NCBI GenBank assembly: GCA_963751615.1
Contig: CAVVVG010000005.1
Coordinates: 1,488,001-1,552,000, forward strand
Source of the DNA: Palsa-892 sp963751615
GTDB taxonomy: Bacteria > Pseudomonadota > Alphaproteobacteria > Rhizobiales > Xanthobacteraceae
Direction of reading: 5' to 3'
DNA length: 64,000 bases
How positions within the stretch are numbered: the first letter of the stretch is position 1; each line of letters opens with the position of its first letter. The notes under the pieces are model-generated. The model had not been told where the DNA came from. It saw only the letters and a program-made list of their open reading frames with translations, and did no database searches. Positions 44,301 through 52,425 of the stretch are shown in pieces. The position numbers were made by a program, and so were the translations under genes.

Positions 44301-44322
44301 CGGGCTTCGCTTTAGCAGGCAT
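41314..44322 (-). CDS. polA: DNA polymerase I
   Basis: 1002 residues with all three domains: 5' nuclease (about 15-300, SYIFRAYFAM, GYEADDLIASYA, SDNVPGVPGIG), 3'-5' exonuclease (about 395-590; DTET of FLAVDTETNSL and a YSAEDADVT segment show that the acidic residues are kept, so proofreading should be active), and polymerase (about 620-1002; motif A SADYSQIELRLLAEI, O-helix RRRAKAINFGIIYG, motif C QVHDELVFEVPE). Role in repair and Okazaki fragment maturation. Divergent from hrpB. Confidence 0.97.
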   Translation of the reverse strand: MPAKAKPAAAKKTRDHIFLVDGSSYIFRAYFAMFKAAQSRGRAFVRSDGLPVGAVMTFSNMLWKLLREGLEGVKPTHVGVVFDYSGETFRNKIYPKYKANREEPPADLIPQFPLMRDAVKAFGLIPIEEKGYEADDLIASYAREALSEGADVTIVAGDKDLMQLIRPGITMYDPMPGRERRIGPNEVKEKFGVGPEKVAEVQSLAGDSSDNVPGVPGIGIKTAALLIQEYGDLETLLKRAKEIKQDKRRESLIEFADQARISKKLVLLDDKVPLHIPLQDLKIEEPDGKQLVSFLKAMEFNALTKRVAEATGADAGSIEPDPELAPGGDVVKILKAEGRAEILGAKVSDAPADEESTRESGATSAIQTDILSPATLAVERAKEAKASVDRSKYETVIDLKRFEAWISKAVDQGFLAVDTETNSLDAMQCELCGVSLALAPNEACYIPLAHRTAGDLLSGGGLVPGQIDKKEALKRLKPLLENPSVLKIAQNFKFDFIVLARNGIEMTPFDDTMLMSYALDAGRGRHGMDELSETHLGHKPIGFTEVAGKGKGSVSFDQVDLVRATEYSAEDADVTLRLWQYFKGRMTAEGMNTVYETLERPLVPVLANMERRGISIDRAILAKLSGEFAQTAAKLEQEISKLAGEGFNPGSAKQLGDILFGKMKLPGGTKTATGAWSTRANVLEDLAEEGHELPKMILEWRTLTKLKSTYTDALPSFVNPETHRVHTSYALASTTTGRLSSSDPNLQNIPIRNEEGRKIRRAFVAEKGMKLVSADYSQIELRLLAEIADIPQLKKAFTEGLDIHAMTASEIFGVPVKDMAADVRRRAKAINFGIIYGISAFGLANQLGISREEAGAYIKKYFERFPGIREYMEETKTFCKKHGYVVTLFGRRCHYPAINDNNPSMRGFMERAAINARLQGTAADIIRRAMIRMEKTLADAKLNARMLLQVHDELVFEVPEKEVEKTLPIVAKVMVDAPLPAVSLTVPLHVDARAANNWEEAH

Positions 44323-44475
44323 GGCCGCACGATGCCCCGCGCGCGCGGCCGCTACAACCCCGACGGGACGAAATGTACGTTCGGAACTTCCCTCGCAATC
44401 GTCACGCCGGACGCGCCTTTACCAAACAGGGGCCTGCGGCTATGTCGCCCCGCGATACGGAAAGGCCATAGCAAC

Positions 44476-46956
44476 ATGAATTCCGTTCAGCTTTTGCTGT
44501 TTCGGGACACGCTCCCAGTCGACGATGCGCTACCGGGGCTAAAGGCAGCGCTTGCCGGGGATCGGAGCGCTGTTCTGGTCGCACCGCCGGGGGCCGGCAA
44601 GACCACCCGCGTGCCGCTCGCCTTGTTTAGCGAAACTTGGGTGCAGGATCGCAAAATTTTGGTGCTCGAGCCGCGCCGGCTGGCCGCGCGTGCGGCGGCG
44701 GCACGCATGGCATCAACCCTTGGCGAAAAAGTCGGTGAGACTGTCGGGCTTCGCATGCGGTTCGATACGAAGATCTCACGCAAGACGCGCATCGAAGTCA
44801 TGACTGAAGGAGTATTCACGCGCGCTTTGCTCGACGATCCGCAATTGACCGGAGTTTCCGCCGTTTTGTTCGACGAATTTCATGAGCGTTCACTCGATGC
44901 CGATCTCGGTCTGGCGCTTGCGCTCGATGCGCAAAAGGGATTGCGCGACGATTTGCGAATAGTTGTTATGTCGGCAACGCTCGAAGCCGCTCGTGTCGCG
45001 AAATTGCTTGGCAATGCACCCGTGCTTGAAAGCAAAGGCCGCATGTTTCCGGTCGAAACGAAATATCGAGGACGCGATGTACGCGCGCCTATCGAACGGC
45101 AAATGGCGGAAACAATTCTGCGGGCGATGGACGAGGAAAGCGGATCGGTTCTTGCATTCCTTCCGGGCGCGGGCGAAATCCGCCGCACCGCGGAGAAAAT
45201 TTCCGAACGCAATCGCGATTCATCGGTGAATATTGTGCCGCTCTACGGTGCGCTTGATTCCAGAGACCAGGACGAAGCCATCGCGCCCGCGCCGCATGGA
45301 AAGCGCAAAGTCGTGCTTGCGACTTCGATCGCAGAAACTTCGCTTACGATTGAAGGCGTTCGGATTGTGATCGAACTCGGGACTTTCGCGCGTACCGCGC
45401 TATGAACCGGCGGTTGGGCTCACCCGGCTTGAAACGGTACGCGTGTCGCGTGCTTCCGCCGACCAGCGCCGAGGGCGCGCGGGCAGAACCGAGCCGGGCG
45501 TTTGCTATCGCCTGTGGGACGCGGCGGAGACACAAAGTCTTGCGCCGTTTACGACACCCGAAATTCTCGCCGCCGATCTTACCAATCTCATGCTCGATCT
45601 AGCCGTTTGGGGCATTGGCGATCCGGCATCGCTGGAGTGGCTCGACCCACCGCCCGCGCCTGCCTTGAGTGAAGCGCGCGCGTTACTGGCCGAACTGGGT
45701 GCGATCGACCCAGGCGGGCGTATCACGGAACATGGCAAACGACTCGCACGCTTTCCATTGCATCCGCGTCTTGCCGCCATGGTCATTGAGGCGGCCAAAG
45801 AAGACAGAGCATTGTTAGGGGCTGAAGCGGCAGCGGTGATTTCCGAGCGTGGGCTTGGCGGCGACGATGTCGACCTTTCCCATCGTATCGAGCAATTCCG
45901 TCGCGACCACTCGCGCCGCGCCGAAGAAGCACGTCGTCTCGCGCGCAACTGGGCCGAGGAAACGGGGGGGAAATCCGGGAAAGCGCCGCCCAGGAGGTGG
46001 GGACGTTACTCGCCCATGCCTATCCTGATCGTGTCGCAAAGGGGCGTGCGGGAAAACGCGGCGAATTTCTGCTTGCGAATGGCCGCGGCGCGGTACTGGA
46101 GCCCGCGAATTGGCTTGCCAAAGAGCCCTATCTTGCCGTCGCCGAAATCGCGGGGACAGCCGGCTCCGGAAGAATTCTGCTCGCGGCACGTCTTTCGGAG
46201 GCGAGTCTCGAAGCGCATTTCAAGGATCACATTGTAGAGAAGGTCGAAGTGGCGTTCGATCCCAAGGTGATGGCCGTGCGAGGACGCAGCGTGCGGCGTC
46301 TTGGTGCGCTGAGACTCGAAGCGCATCCACAAAAAGTGGATGCGAACGAGGAAACAGCTCGGGCATTGGCTGATGGAATTGCGAAATTGGGCATCGATCA
46401 TTTGCCCTGGTCGCAGACCGCACGGCAGTGGATCGATCGCGTTCGCTTCATGCGGCGAGTGGAGGGCGAACCATGGCCTGATATTTCAAACCACGCGCTT
46501 TCCACATCCGTGCATGATTGGCTCACGCCTTTTCTTGCAGGAAAAATTTCCTTGAAGGAAATTTCGCCTGAGGCCGTCTTTACGGGATTGCGTGCGCTAC
46601 TTCCGCAAAATCTAGTTCATCGTTTGGACAAGGAAATACCGGCGCATTTCACGGCGCCGACCGGCTCGCAGTTCGCCATTAACTACGAAACGGAAGAACC
46701 GTCGGTTTCCGTGCGTGTGCAGGAATTGTTTGGAACAGCAGCGCATCCGATGATCGGCGGGAATATTCCGCTGACCTTCCATCTACTATCGCCCGCGCAC
46801 CGGCTGATCCAAACGACCAAGAATCTTCCGGGTTTCTGGAGCGGCTCCTGGGCCGAAGTGAAACGCGAAATGCGTGGCCAGTATCCGAAGCACCCCTGGC
46901 CCGACGATCCGCTGAAGGCGCCGCCGACACGTAGGGCCAAGGCACGCGTAAAATAG
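44476..46956 (+). pseudogene. hrpB: ATP-dependent helicase HrpB, broken by two single-base indels
   Basis: DEAH-box helicase of the HrpB type. Segment 1 (44476-45405) has Walker A APPGAGKTTRVPLAL, DEFHER, SATLE and TSIAETSLTIEGVR, then runs into a stop. Removing one A at 45374/45375 restores VIDSGLSRVPRYEPAVGL and leads into segment 2 (frame of 45443), with SADQRRGRAGRTEPGVCYRLW. Segment 2 loses homology after WAEETGG at a run of seven G (45964-45970); adding one G there joins it to segment 3 (to 46956), which carries the HrpB C terminus ending GQYPKHPWPDDPLKA. All three segments are otherwise free of stops, so either decay is very recent or these are sequencing errors. The intact protein would have about 826 residues. 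Confidence 0.88.
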
Positions 46957-47052
46957 TTAGAATTTTAGATTTTGCCATGACGAATTCTTCATCGTCTCAT
47001 CAAACTTAGTATTGGCCTTTACCGGAACTTGCAGCGCTCCAGCTAACCTAAG

Positions 47053-47610
47053 TTGGTCCACGCAGGTCATTCCAACGTGCTTCGCACTGTTCTTTTTATC
47101 GCTGGCGCTTGCGTCTTCATCGCCTATATGGCGCCCGAACTAACCACGCATTTTGTCAACAAGGCAGCACCGCTGAAGTCGTCCGTGCAGCCTGCGGCGA
47201 ACGTTGTCTCCGCCGCAGCGGCGAGCCCGAATTACGGTGGCGGTCACACACAAATTCCGTCCGATCGTTCGGGGCATTATTATACGGAAGTGCAAATCAA
47301 CGGCCGCCCGCTCAATGCGATAGTTGATACTGGCGCAACGCTTGTGATTTTGCGTTATGACGATGGGCGCTATCTCGGTCTTGTATATGGAAGTGATCGG
47401 TTCGATCTCAACGTTCAGACCGCGAATGGCGTCGCGAAGGCGCAACGCGTGAAATTGGATTCGGTCCGCGTCGGCTCAATTTCATTCGACAACGTCGAGG
47501 CGCTCGTTATGGAGCAAGGGGTTTTGCAGACCAGCCTGCTCGGCATGAGCTTTCTGAAGCGTCTCTCCCGTTACGAAGTGCATGACGGCACGCTATTTCT
47601 AGAGCGCTAG
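47053..47610 (+). CDS. Retropepsin-like aspartic protease (TIGR02281 type), membrane-anchored
   Basis: Up to 185 residues from TTG 47053; GTG at 47077 (177 residues, AGGT upstream) is an equally good start. One N-terminal membrane helix (LRTVLFIAGACVFIAYMAPEL), then a low-complexity linker and a single retropepsin domain from about 73: catalytic IVDTGATLVIL, with the flap region and the LLGMSFLKRL hydrophobic-hydrophobic-glycine motif. Single-domain proteases of this kind act as dimers; the alphaproteobacterial family faces the periplasm. Substrate unknown. Confidence 0.85.
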   Translation: MVHAGHSNVLRTVLFIAGACVFIAYMAPELTTHFVNKAAPLKSSVQPAANVVSAAAASPNYGGGHTQIPSDRSGHYYTEVQINGRPLNAIVDTGATLVILRYDDGRYLGLVYGSDRFDLNVQTANGVAKAQRVKLDSVRVGSISFDNVEALVMEQGVLQTSLLGMSFLKRLSRYEVHDGTLFLER

Positions 47611-47703
47611 TCGTAAGATTTGCACCTATCTGATTTCCGCGCAAATTCGTGCTATGTGGCGCGCCAGTTATGCGCCCGCTCGATCTTTTTCCCAGGTGAC
47701 TGA

Positions 47704-49203
47704 ATGTTTCCGCTGCCGAAGCCCGCTCTTATTCCTAACACCTATGCCTACGAATCCGAACCGATGGTAAAGGCGACCGGGTTTCGTGAGTACGACGCGC
47801 GCTGGCTGTTCGAAAAAGAAATCAACCTCATGGGTGTGCAGGCGCTTGGCATGGGCCTCGGCACCATGATCCTCGAAATGGGCGTGAAGCCGGAGATCGT
47901 CACAGGACACGACTTCCGCAGCTATTCGGCCTCGATCAAATATGCATTCGTTTCGGGGCTTCTGGCGGCTGGCTGCAAGGTGCATGACATCGGTCTTGCT
48001 GTGACACCAATGGCGTATTTCGCTCAATTCGCTCTCGATGTGCCTTGCGTTGCGATGGTCACCGCCTCGCACAACGACAACGGCTGGACCGGCGTGAAAA
48101 TGGGCGCCAACCGCCCGCTGACCTTTGGTCCCGAGGAGATGACGCGGCTGAAAGAAATCGTGCTCGGCGCGAAGTTCGATCTACGCGGCGGCGGGGCCTA
48201 TGTTTTTGTGGCTAATTTCTCGGATCGCTACATTGCCGATCTCGCCAAACACCCGAAGCTGAAGCGAAGGCTGAAAGTGATTTGCGCCTGCGGCAACGGG
48301 ACCGCCGGTGCATTCGCGCCGCGCGTGCTAGAAGCAATCGGCTGCGACGTAGTTCCGCTTGATTGTGAACTCGATTATTCGTTCCCAAAGTACAATCCAA
48401 ATCCGGAAGACTTGAAGATGCTGCACGCGATCCGCGATGCGGTTTTGCAGCACAAGGCCGATATTGGTCTCGGATTCGACGGTGACGGCGATCGCTGCGG
48501 CGTCGTTGACGATACGGGAGAAGAAATTTTCGCGGACAAGGTTGGCGTTATGTTAGCCCGCGACATGTCTACGTTGCATCCGAAATCGACTTTTGTCGTC
48601 GATGTGAAATCGACTGGTCTCTTTATGACCGATCCGGTGTTGCAGAAAAATGGCGTCAGGGCCGATTACTGGAAGACGGGTCACTCTTATATGAAGCGTC
48701 GTACCCACGAAATCGGCGCGCTCGCTGGATTCGAGAAGTCTGGACACTTCTTTTTCAACAAGCCCTTTGGGCGCGGATACGATGACGGGCTCATTTCTGC
48801 GCTTGCGATCTGCGATATGCTTGACCGCAATCCGTTAAAGAAAATGTCAGATCTAAAAAATGCGCTACCCAAGACCTGGGGCTCACCAACCATGTCCCCG
48901 CATTGCGCCGATGAAACTAAGTACGGCGTTGTCGAAAAAATTGTGCATTATTTCGAGGACGCGAGAAACAAAGGCGAACCGGTCGCCAAACAGAAAATCC
49001 GTGACCTTGTCACCGTCAATGGTGTGCGAGTGACCGTCGAAGACGGCACCTGGGGCCTCGTGCGCGCGTCATCCAACAAGCCTGAGCTTGTGGTCGTTAT
49101 CGAAAGTCCAGTCTCCGAAAAGCGTATGCACGAAATGTTCGATGCGGTGGATGCCGCGATTCGCAAGCATCGCGAAGTTGGTGAGTATAATCAGAAAATT
49201 TGA
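47704..49203 (+). CDS. manB: Phosphomannomutase/phosphoglucomutase
   Basis: 499 residues of the alpha-D-phosphohexomutase family. Catalytic phosphoserine S122 in VTASHNDNGW, metal loop GFDGDGDRCGVVDD near 257-270, sugar-binding loop GFEKSGHFFFNKPFGRGYDDG (EKSGH near 345), and a C-terminal phosphate loop RASSNKPELVV. The AlgC/ManB branch interconverts mannose-1/6-phosphate or glucose-1/6-phosphate for surface polysaccharides. Convergent with the tad minus-strand genes (5 bases between stops). Confidence 0.93.
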   Translation: MFPLPKPALIPNTYAYESEPMVKATGFREYDARWLFEKEINLMGVQALGMGLGTMILEMGVKPEIVTGHDFRSYSASIKYAFVSGLLAAGCKVHDIGLAVTPMAYFAQFALDVPCVAMVTASHNDNGWTGVKMGANRPLTFGPEEMTRLKEIVLGAKFDLRGGGAYVFVANFSDRYIADLAKHPKLKRRLKVICACGNGTAGAFAPRVLEAIGCDVVPLDCELDYSFPKYNPNPEDLKMLHAIRDAVLQHKADIGLGFDGDGDRCGVVDDTGEEIFADKVGVMLARDMSTLHPKSTFVVDVKSTGLFMTDPVLQKNGVRADYWKTGHSYMKRRTHEIGALAGFEKSGHFFFNKPFGRGYDDGLISALAICDMLDRNPLKKMSDLKNALPKTWGSPTMSPHCADETKYGVVEKIVHYFEDARNKGEPVAKQKIRDLVTVNGVRVTVEDGTWGLVRASSNKPELVVVIESPVSEKRMHEMFDAVDAAIRKHREVGEYNQKI

Positions 49204-49208
49204 AAGGC

Positions 49209-49769
49209 TCAGGTCGCGGAGCGTGTGATTGTCGCCACACGGCGCGGACGGACATAGAACGTTTGACTCAGCGGCAATCCGGGGAAGAAAGCGTTTCCCA
49301 CGGGTGGCGTGTATGAATAGGTGGCCTCCGACAGAATTACGGTCGTGCTCGGAACATTAATGCCGGGGGGCAGCGTAAGGGAAGTCCCGACTGTGCGTGC
49401 CGTGCCTTGATAGGTATCGCTCCACAAAACCGTGGCGTTGCCATTCTGATCGACATTGATGCTGGATACGACCATCGACCAGGTTCCGATTGGCGTCGGA
49501 TACGGCGCCATGACGGCGACAGCGGCAGCGAAGATCGCGTCACGTTCCGCATTCGAGACGTTTGTGTCCTGCGAAACAAGATCGCCCAAAATGTTTGTGG
49601 ACATCGTCACTTTTTGCATGATTACGATGCCTTGGGATGCCGCCGTGCCTCCGAGATAGAGCGCCACCATGATCGGAAATACGAATGCGAATTCGACTAC
49701 GGAAATGCCGCGATGATCGCGCCGGAATTGCGCGAGTTTCGCAAAAATCCCTTTCTTGCTGCGTTTCAT
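49209..49769 (-). CDS. TadE/TadF-like pseudopilin
   Basis: 186 residues from the ATG at 49769. A short basic N terminus, then RRDHRGISVVEFAFVFPIMVALYLGG, a TadE-like hydrophobic helix with the conserved glutamate five residues after the putative processing glycine (G|ISVVEF). The rest is an extracytoplasmic domain with few cysteines. Minor pseudopilin of the Flp pilus, processed by CpaA. The start is 10 bases behind the stop that the unbroken tadE frame would have used (49780), with GAGGTA as ribosome binding site. Confidence 0.85.
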   Translation of the reverse strand: MKRSKKGIFAKLAQFRRDHRGISVVEFAFVFPIMVALYLGGTAASQGIVIMQKVTMSTNILGDLVSQDTNVSNAERDAIFAAAVAVMAPYPTPIGTWSMVVSSINVDQNGNATVLWSDTYQGTARTVGTSLTLPPGINVPSTTVILSEATYSYTPPVGNAFFPGLPLSQTFYVRPRRVATITRSAT

Positions 49770-49771
49770 CG

Positions 49772-50359
49772 TTAGTACCTCAGCAGAAGCCAATGCCATA
49801 GGGCTCGTTCCGGAATGCGGTTGTCGACATCAATAAATGATTTCCGTCTGCAAGTGTGGCCATAGTCCAATCCCAAATAACGGACGAAAGTGGGCCATTC
49901 ATAAATCACACGCACGATGACAATGCTACAAGCCTGACCTGGCTGAAAGGTAAACCCGGAAGTGTCGACGAGGTGCGTGGTTGGATCGACGGGCGTCGAC
50001 AAATTTGCAGTAGCAAATGAATTAGATGTCCGCACATCGATTAAAATATTTGTGCAATTAAATAGCGTCTGCACAGCGTTCGTGCAAATTGTATTCTTGA
50101 AATCGTTAGCCGAGAAGTTTGCCGTCTGAGCTTGACCGGTAAGGATCATGCGGCTCGCATCTCCTACCGCGGTCTCAAGAACCTGGCCAGCGAAGAAAAT
50201 CAACCCGATTTCAATAATCGCAAACATGCATGCGAAAAACGGAAAGGCAACAAGGGCGAACTCGATCGTCGTTCCGCCTTTCTTGTCGCGTTTGAAACGT
50301 TTCCTCAGCGGCAAAAAATGCCGCCAGCTCGTCTGTTTTGATGCAATGTATTCCGACAT
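49772..50359 (-). CDS. tadE: TadE-like pseudopilin, frame broken near the 3' end
   Basis: Start at the ATG 50359 with GGAGC six bases upstream. N-terminal KRDKKGGTTIEFALVAFPFFACMF gives the TadE processing site (G|GTTIEF) and helix. As read, the last 25 or so residues (from GHTCRRKSF) are unlike the family. Removing one base of the CC pair at 49860-49861 changes the reading to DYATLADGNHLLMSTTAF and then RNEPYGIGFC with stop at 49780-49782, a normal TadE ending. So a one-base insertion is present, real or artefact. An RBS-covering hairpin precedes the gene (see 50364-50412). Confidence 0.86.
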   Translation of the reverse strand: MSEYIASKQTSWRHFLPLRKRFKRDKKGGTTIEFALVAFPFFACMFAIIEIGLIFFAGQVLETAVGDASRMILTGQAQTANFSANDFKNTICTNAVQTLFNCTNILIDVRTSNSFATANLSTPVDPTTHLVDTSGFTFQPGQACSIVIVRVIYEWPTFVRYLGLDYGHTCRRKSFIDVDNRIPERALWHWLLLRY

Positions 50360-50363
50360 TTGT

Positions 50364-50412
50364 AGCTCCGCGAAATCAGCCACGGATATTCGCTGATATG
50401 TCTAGCGGAGCT
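50364..50412 (-). promoter_or_regulatory. Leader hairpin that covers the tadE ribosome binding site
   Basis: In the minus-strand RNA, AGCUCCGC (50412-50405) pairs exactly with GCGGAGCU (50371-50364); inside, AUCAGC (50397-50392) pairs with GCUGAU (50380-50375). The 3' arm of the outer stem contains the GGAG used for tadE, whose ATG is at 50359. Folding would block initiation, so opening of the stem by protein, temperature or upstream translation could control synthesis. No known riboswitch class is recognised. Confidence 0.65.
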
Positions 50413-50512
50413 GCCTTGATGAAGAATTGCAAAGAAAGCCCGTCTGCAATTGGCAGCGTTTAGGACTCGTCAACCAAGATTTGCAATCGAACTCTTACGT
50501 AGGCCGATAGAG

Positions 50513-50974
50513 TTACTTGTTGGCACCCGCGGATTGGCCATTACGATTGCTGACCTGACTGATCGTGGCATCGAAATAGGCTGGGTTATCGCCAAGCATC
50601 ACGGAGCGTTCGCATTTCGGTGTGCAACTCCAGGTCTCCCGGTCAGTGCCGCGATAGACCGTGACGCGGCCTTCTTTCGGAGCCGAAACATTTAAGATGT
50701 GCTCCGCAAGCGTATTTCCGCGGTTGTCCAGTGCGATAAGATTGGTGGTGCCATAGCCCTTGCCGGTCACGACCAGCAGGCCGCCGGATTGGAGGCTGCC
50801 ATCGGCAACCGAAGGATTTCCGATGATGATCGTTGCGACTTTTTCCGGCAGACGCATGACCGTTGCCTGGTCGAGCACGATATTAAATTGATCGGCTTTG
50901 CCTGGAAGCGATGAGGCTGCGAAACCCAAAAAGAGAGAAGCGATTAACGCAACTTTTTGAACCGGGGACTTCAT
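50513..50974 (-). CDS. Pilus assembly N-terminal-domain protein (CpaC N-domain-like), secreted
   Basis: 153 residues from the ATG at 50974 behind AGGAGG. Signal peptide of about 27 residues (core VALIASLFLGFAASSLPGKA), then the small domain found at the N terminus of CpaC/RcpA secretins (VLDQATVMRLPEKVATIIIGNPSVADGSL...GYGTTNLIALD), here as a stand-alone periplasmic protein; full secretin CpaC is encoded at 53247. The C terminus has a two-cysteine segment WSCTPKCE. Probably helps secretin assembly. 153 bases separate it from tadE on the same strand. Confidence 0.85.
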   Translation of the reverse strand: MKSPVQKVALIASLFLGFAASSLPGKADQFNIVLDQATVMRLPEKVATIIIGNPSVADGSLQSGGLLVVTGKGYGTTNLIALDNRGNTLAEHILNVSAPKEGRVTVYRGTDRETWSCTPKCERSVMLGDNPAYFDATISQVSNRNGQSAGANK

Positions 50975-51361
50975 ATGTCTACCTCCTGGCCTGCCGAGAC
51001 TCTGCACCGGGCCGGCTGGATAAAGTGCACTATTACGAAAAATGGTGAACGAAATACAAACGTCTAGCGGGAAGAAGCTGTGTCGAAACGATCGGTTCTT
51101 CGCTGCAGTATTTGGAGAAAATTGAAAAGAGAAGCCTCGAAACAACCAAACGGCACGAATTCTGCGTAATCAAAACGACGTAGTATGACGTCAGGCGATT
51201 CTTAACCACGATCTATTTCACCGCGAATAACGCGGATTTCACCGCATTTTTTAAGACTGCTGCAACTAGCCACTTATATGGTCGCCATTGGCATCGGCGG
51301 GCACATGAACGTCCGCCGGACCAAAACGCAGAGAGCCATTGTGGTTCAAGGAGCCCTTACC
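50975..51361. other. 387-base divergent control region between the minus-strand tad genes and flp
   Basis: No gene found; the in-frame extension of flp upstream to 51278 has no start-site support. Notable elements are TGACGTCA (51186-51193), the paired ATTTCACCGC repeats (51215-51245, listed separately) with an enclosed CCGCG-AATAA-CGCGG hairpin, and an AT-rich stretch at 51246-51255. It must hold the promoters of both directions; no clear -35/-10 pair could be chosen by eye. Confidence 0.6.
51215..51245 (+). repeat. Two direct repeats 21 bases apart upstream of flp
   Basis: ATTTCACCGC at 51215-51224 and 51236-51245. Spacing of 21 bases is two helical turns, so both face the same side of the DNA, as expected for an activator with tandem half-sites. 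Start of flp coding is 116 bases downstream. Confidence 0.65.
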
Positions 51362-51520
51362 ATGAATACCTTCGCCCGTTTTGTGAAGGACGAGTCCGGT
51401 GCAACTGCCATCGAGTACGGCCTGATTGCCGCTTGTATTTCTGTTGCGATCATCGCGGTCGTGCAGGGTGTTGGCACGAAGTTGAACTCGACCTTCACGT
51501 CTGTCTCGAACGCCCTTTAA
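51362..51520 (+). CDS. flp: Flp/Fap major pilin
   Basis: 52 residues from the ATG at 51362 with AAGGAG site. MNTFARFVKDESG leader, cleaved by CpaA after G13, then ATAIEYGLIAACISVAII: glutamate at mature position 5 and the tyrosine next to it are the Flp hallmarks. Major subunit of the tight-adherence pilus. Followed by a strong terminator, so the pilin should be made in excess over the assembly proteins. Confidence 0.95.
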   Translation: MNTFARFVKDESGATAIEYGLIAACISVAIIAVVQGVGTKLNSTFTSVSNAL

Positions 51521-51541
51521 TAAGCGCTCAATCGAAGTCAG

Positions 51542-51577
51542 AAAGGCCCCGGCAAGTCCGGGGCCTTTCGCGTTTTT
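51542..51577 (+). terminator. Rho-independent terminator after flp
   Basis: Perfect 11-base stem (AAAGGCCCCGG / CCGGGGCCTTT), five-base loop CAAGT, then CGCG and five T. It should end most flp transcripts before cpaA. Confidence 0.9.
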
Positions 51578-51785
51578 GAAACTCGTCCAAAGATATAAAA
51601 TTTACGCTTCGTTCATTAAATCAAGCGCCGAGCGCTCAAAAACCCTGAAGTAATGGGCTAGTGGTGGACCAAATTAAGGGTCCTGGGTGGACTGGGCTAG
51701 TTCTCTATGGTGTTCACACTTCGCTCAGGGTTTCCCGCTTAAATCAAACGTCAGTCACATAGCTGTCTGGCACCGCGAGGAAACA

Positions 51786-52298
51786 ATGGTTTTAGAAGCT
51801 CTGGTGCTCGGGCTTTTCCCCGCTGCGATGACCTTCGCGGCAGCGAGTGACCTCCTCACCATGACGATTTCCAACCGGGTTTCGATAGCGCTTGCGGCCG
51901 GCTTTTTTTTCATCGCGACCTTGATCGGCATGCCTTTGGCTGAGATCGGGACGCATATGCTCGCCTCTGTCATCGTTCTGGTCGTTGCATTCGCTTTTTT
52001 CGCGCGCGGTTGGATCGGCGGCGGCGATGCCAAGCTCGCGGCGGCCACCGCGCTTTGGCTGGGATTTTCGTATCTCATGGATTATCTGCTGATCGCTGCG
52101 ATGATCGGCGGTGGGTTGACGATCCTTCTTCTTGAACTCCGCAAACTGCCGCTACCGGACGTTCTGTCGCGACAGCCATGGATCACACGGCTGCACGCCA
52201 TTGAAACTGGAATTCCTTACGGGATCGCGCTCGCAGCTGCTGGCCTGCTGGTGTATCCGGAAACGGAATTCATGCGGGCGCTGGCATCCGTTGGTTGA
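51786..52298 (+). CDS. cpaA: Prepilin peptidase CpaA (TadV type)
   Basis: 170 residues from the ATG at 51786 behind GAGGAAAC. Six-helix A24 aspartic membrane protease without the N-terminal methylase domain: first catalytic aspartate in FAAASDLLTMTISN, second in WIGGGDAKLAAA (GxGD motif). It cleaves and matures Flp and the TadE/F pseudopilins at the cytoplasmic face. The 265 bases between flp and cpaA hold the flp terminator and a small GGACC/GGTCC hairpin (51666-51683). Confidence 0.93.
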   Translation: MVLEALVLGLFPAAMTFAAASDLLTMTISNRVSIALAAGFFFIATLIGMPLAEIGTHMLASVIVLVVAFAFFARGWIGGGDAKLAAATALWLGFSYLMDYLLIAAMIGGGLTILLLELRKLPLPDVLSRQPWITRLHAIETGIPYGIALAAAGLLVYPETEFMRALASVG

Positions 52299-52425
52299 TC
52301 AAAAGCGCCGCGTAGCGGCGATCGCTTTAATTATCTACTCCTCGTTAACCATAAGTTGACCCTTTACTGCTGGAATCAACTTCGAACCAGCGGTCCGACT
52401 CGTCAATTTGTTGGGAAGTGAGCGT

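Noticed and set aside
45443..46237. Treating the second hrpB segment as a separate gene
   Set aside because: It lacks a real start, begins in mid-helicase motif VI and loses homology at the G-run; it is the middle of one broken gene.
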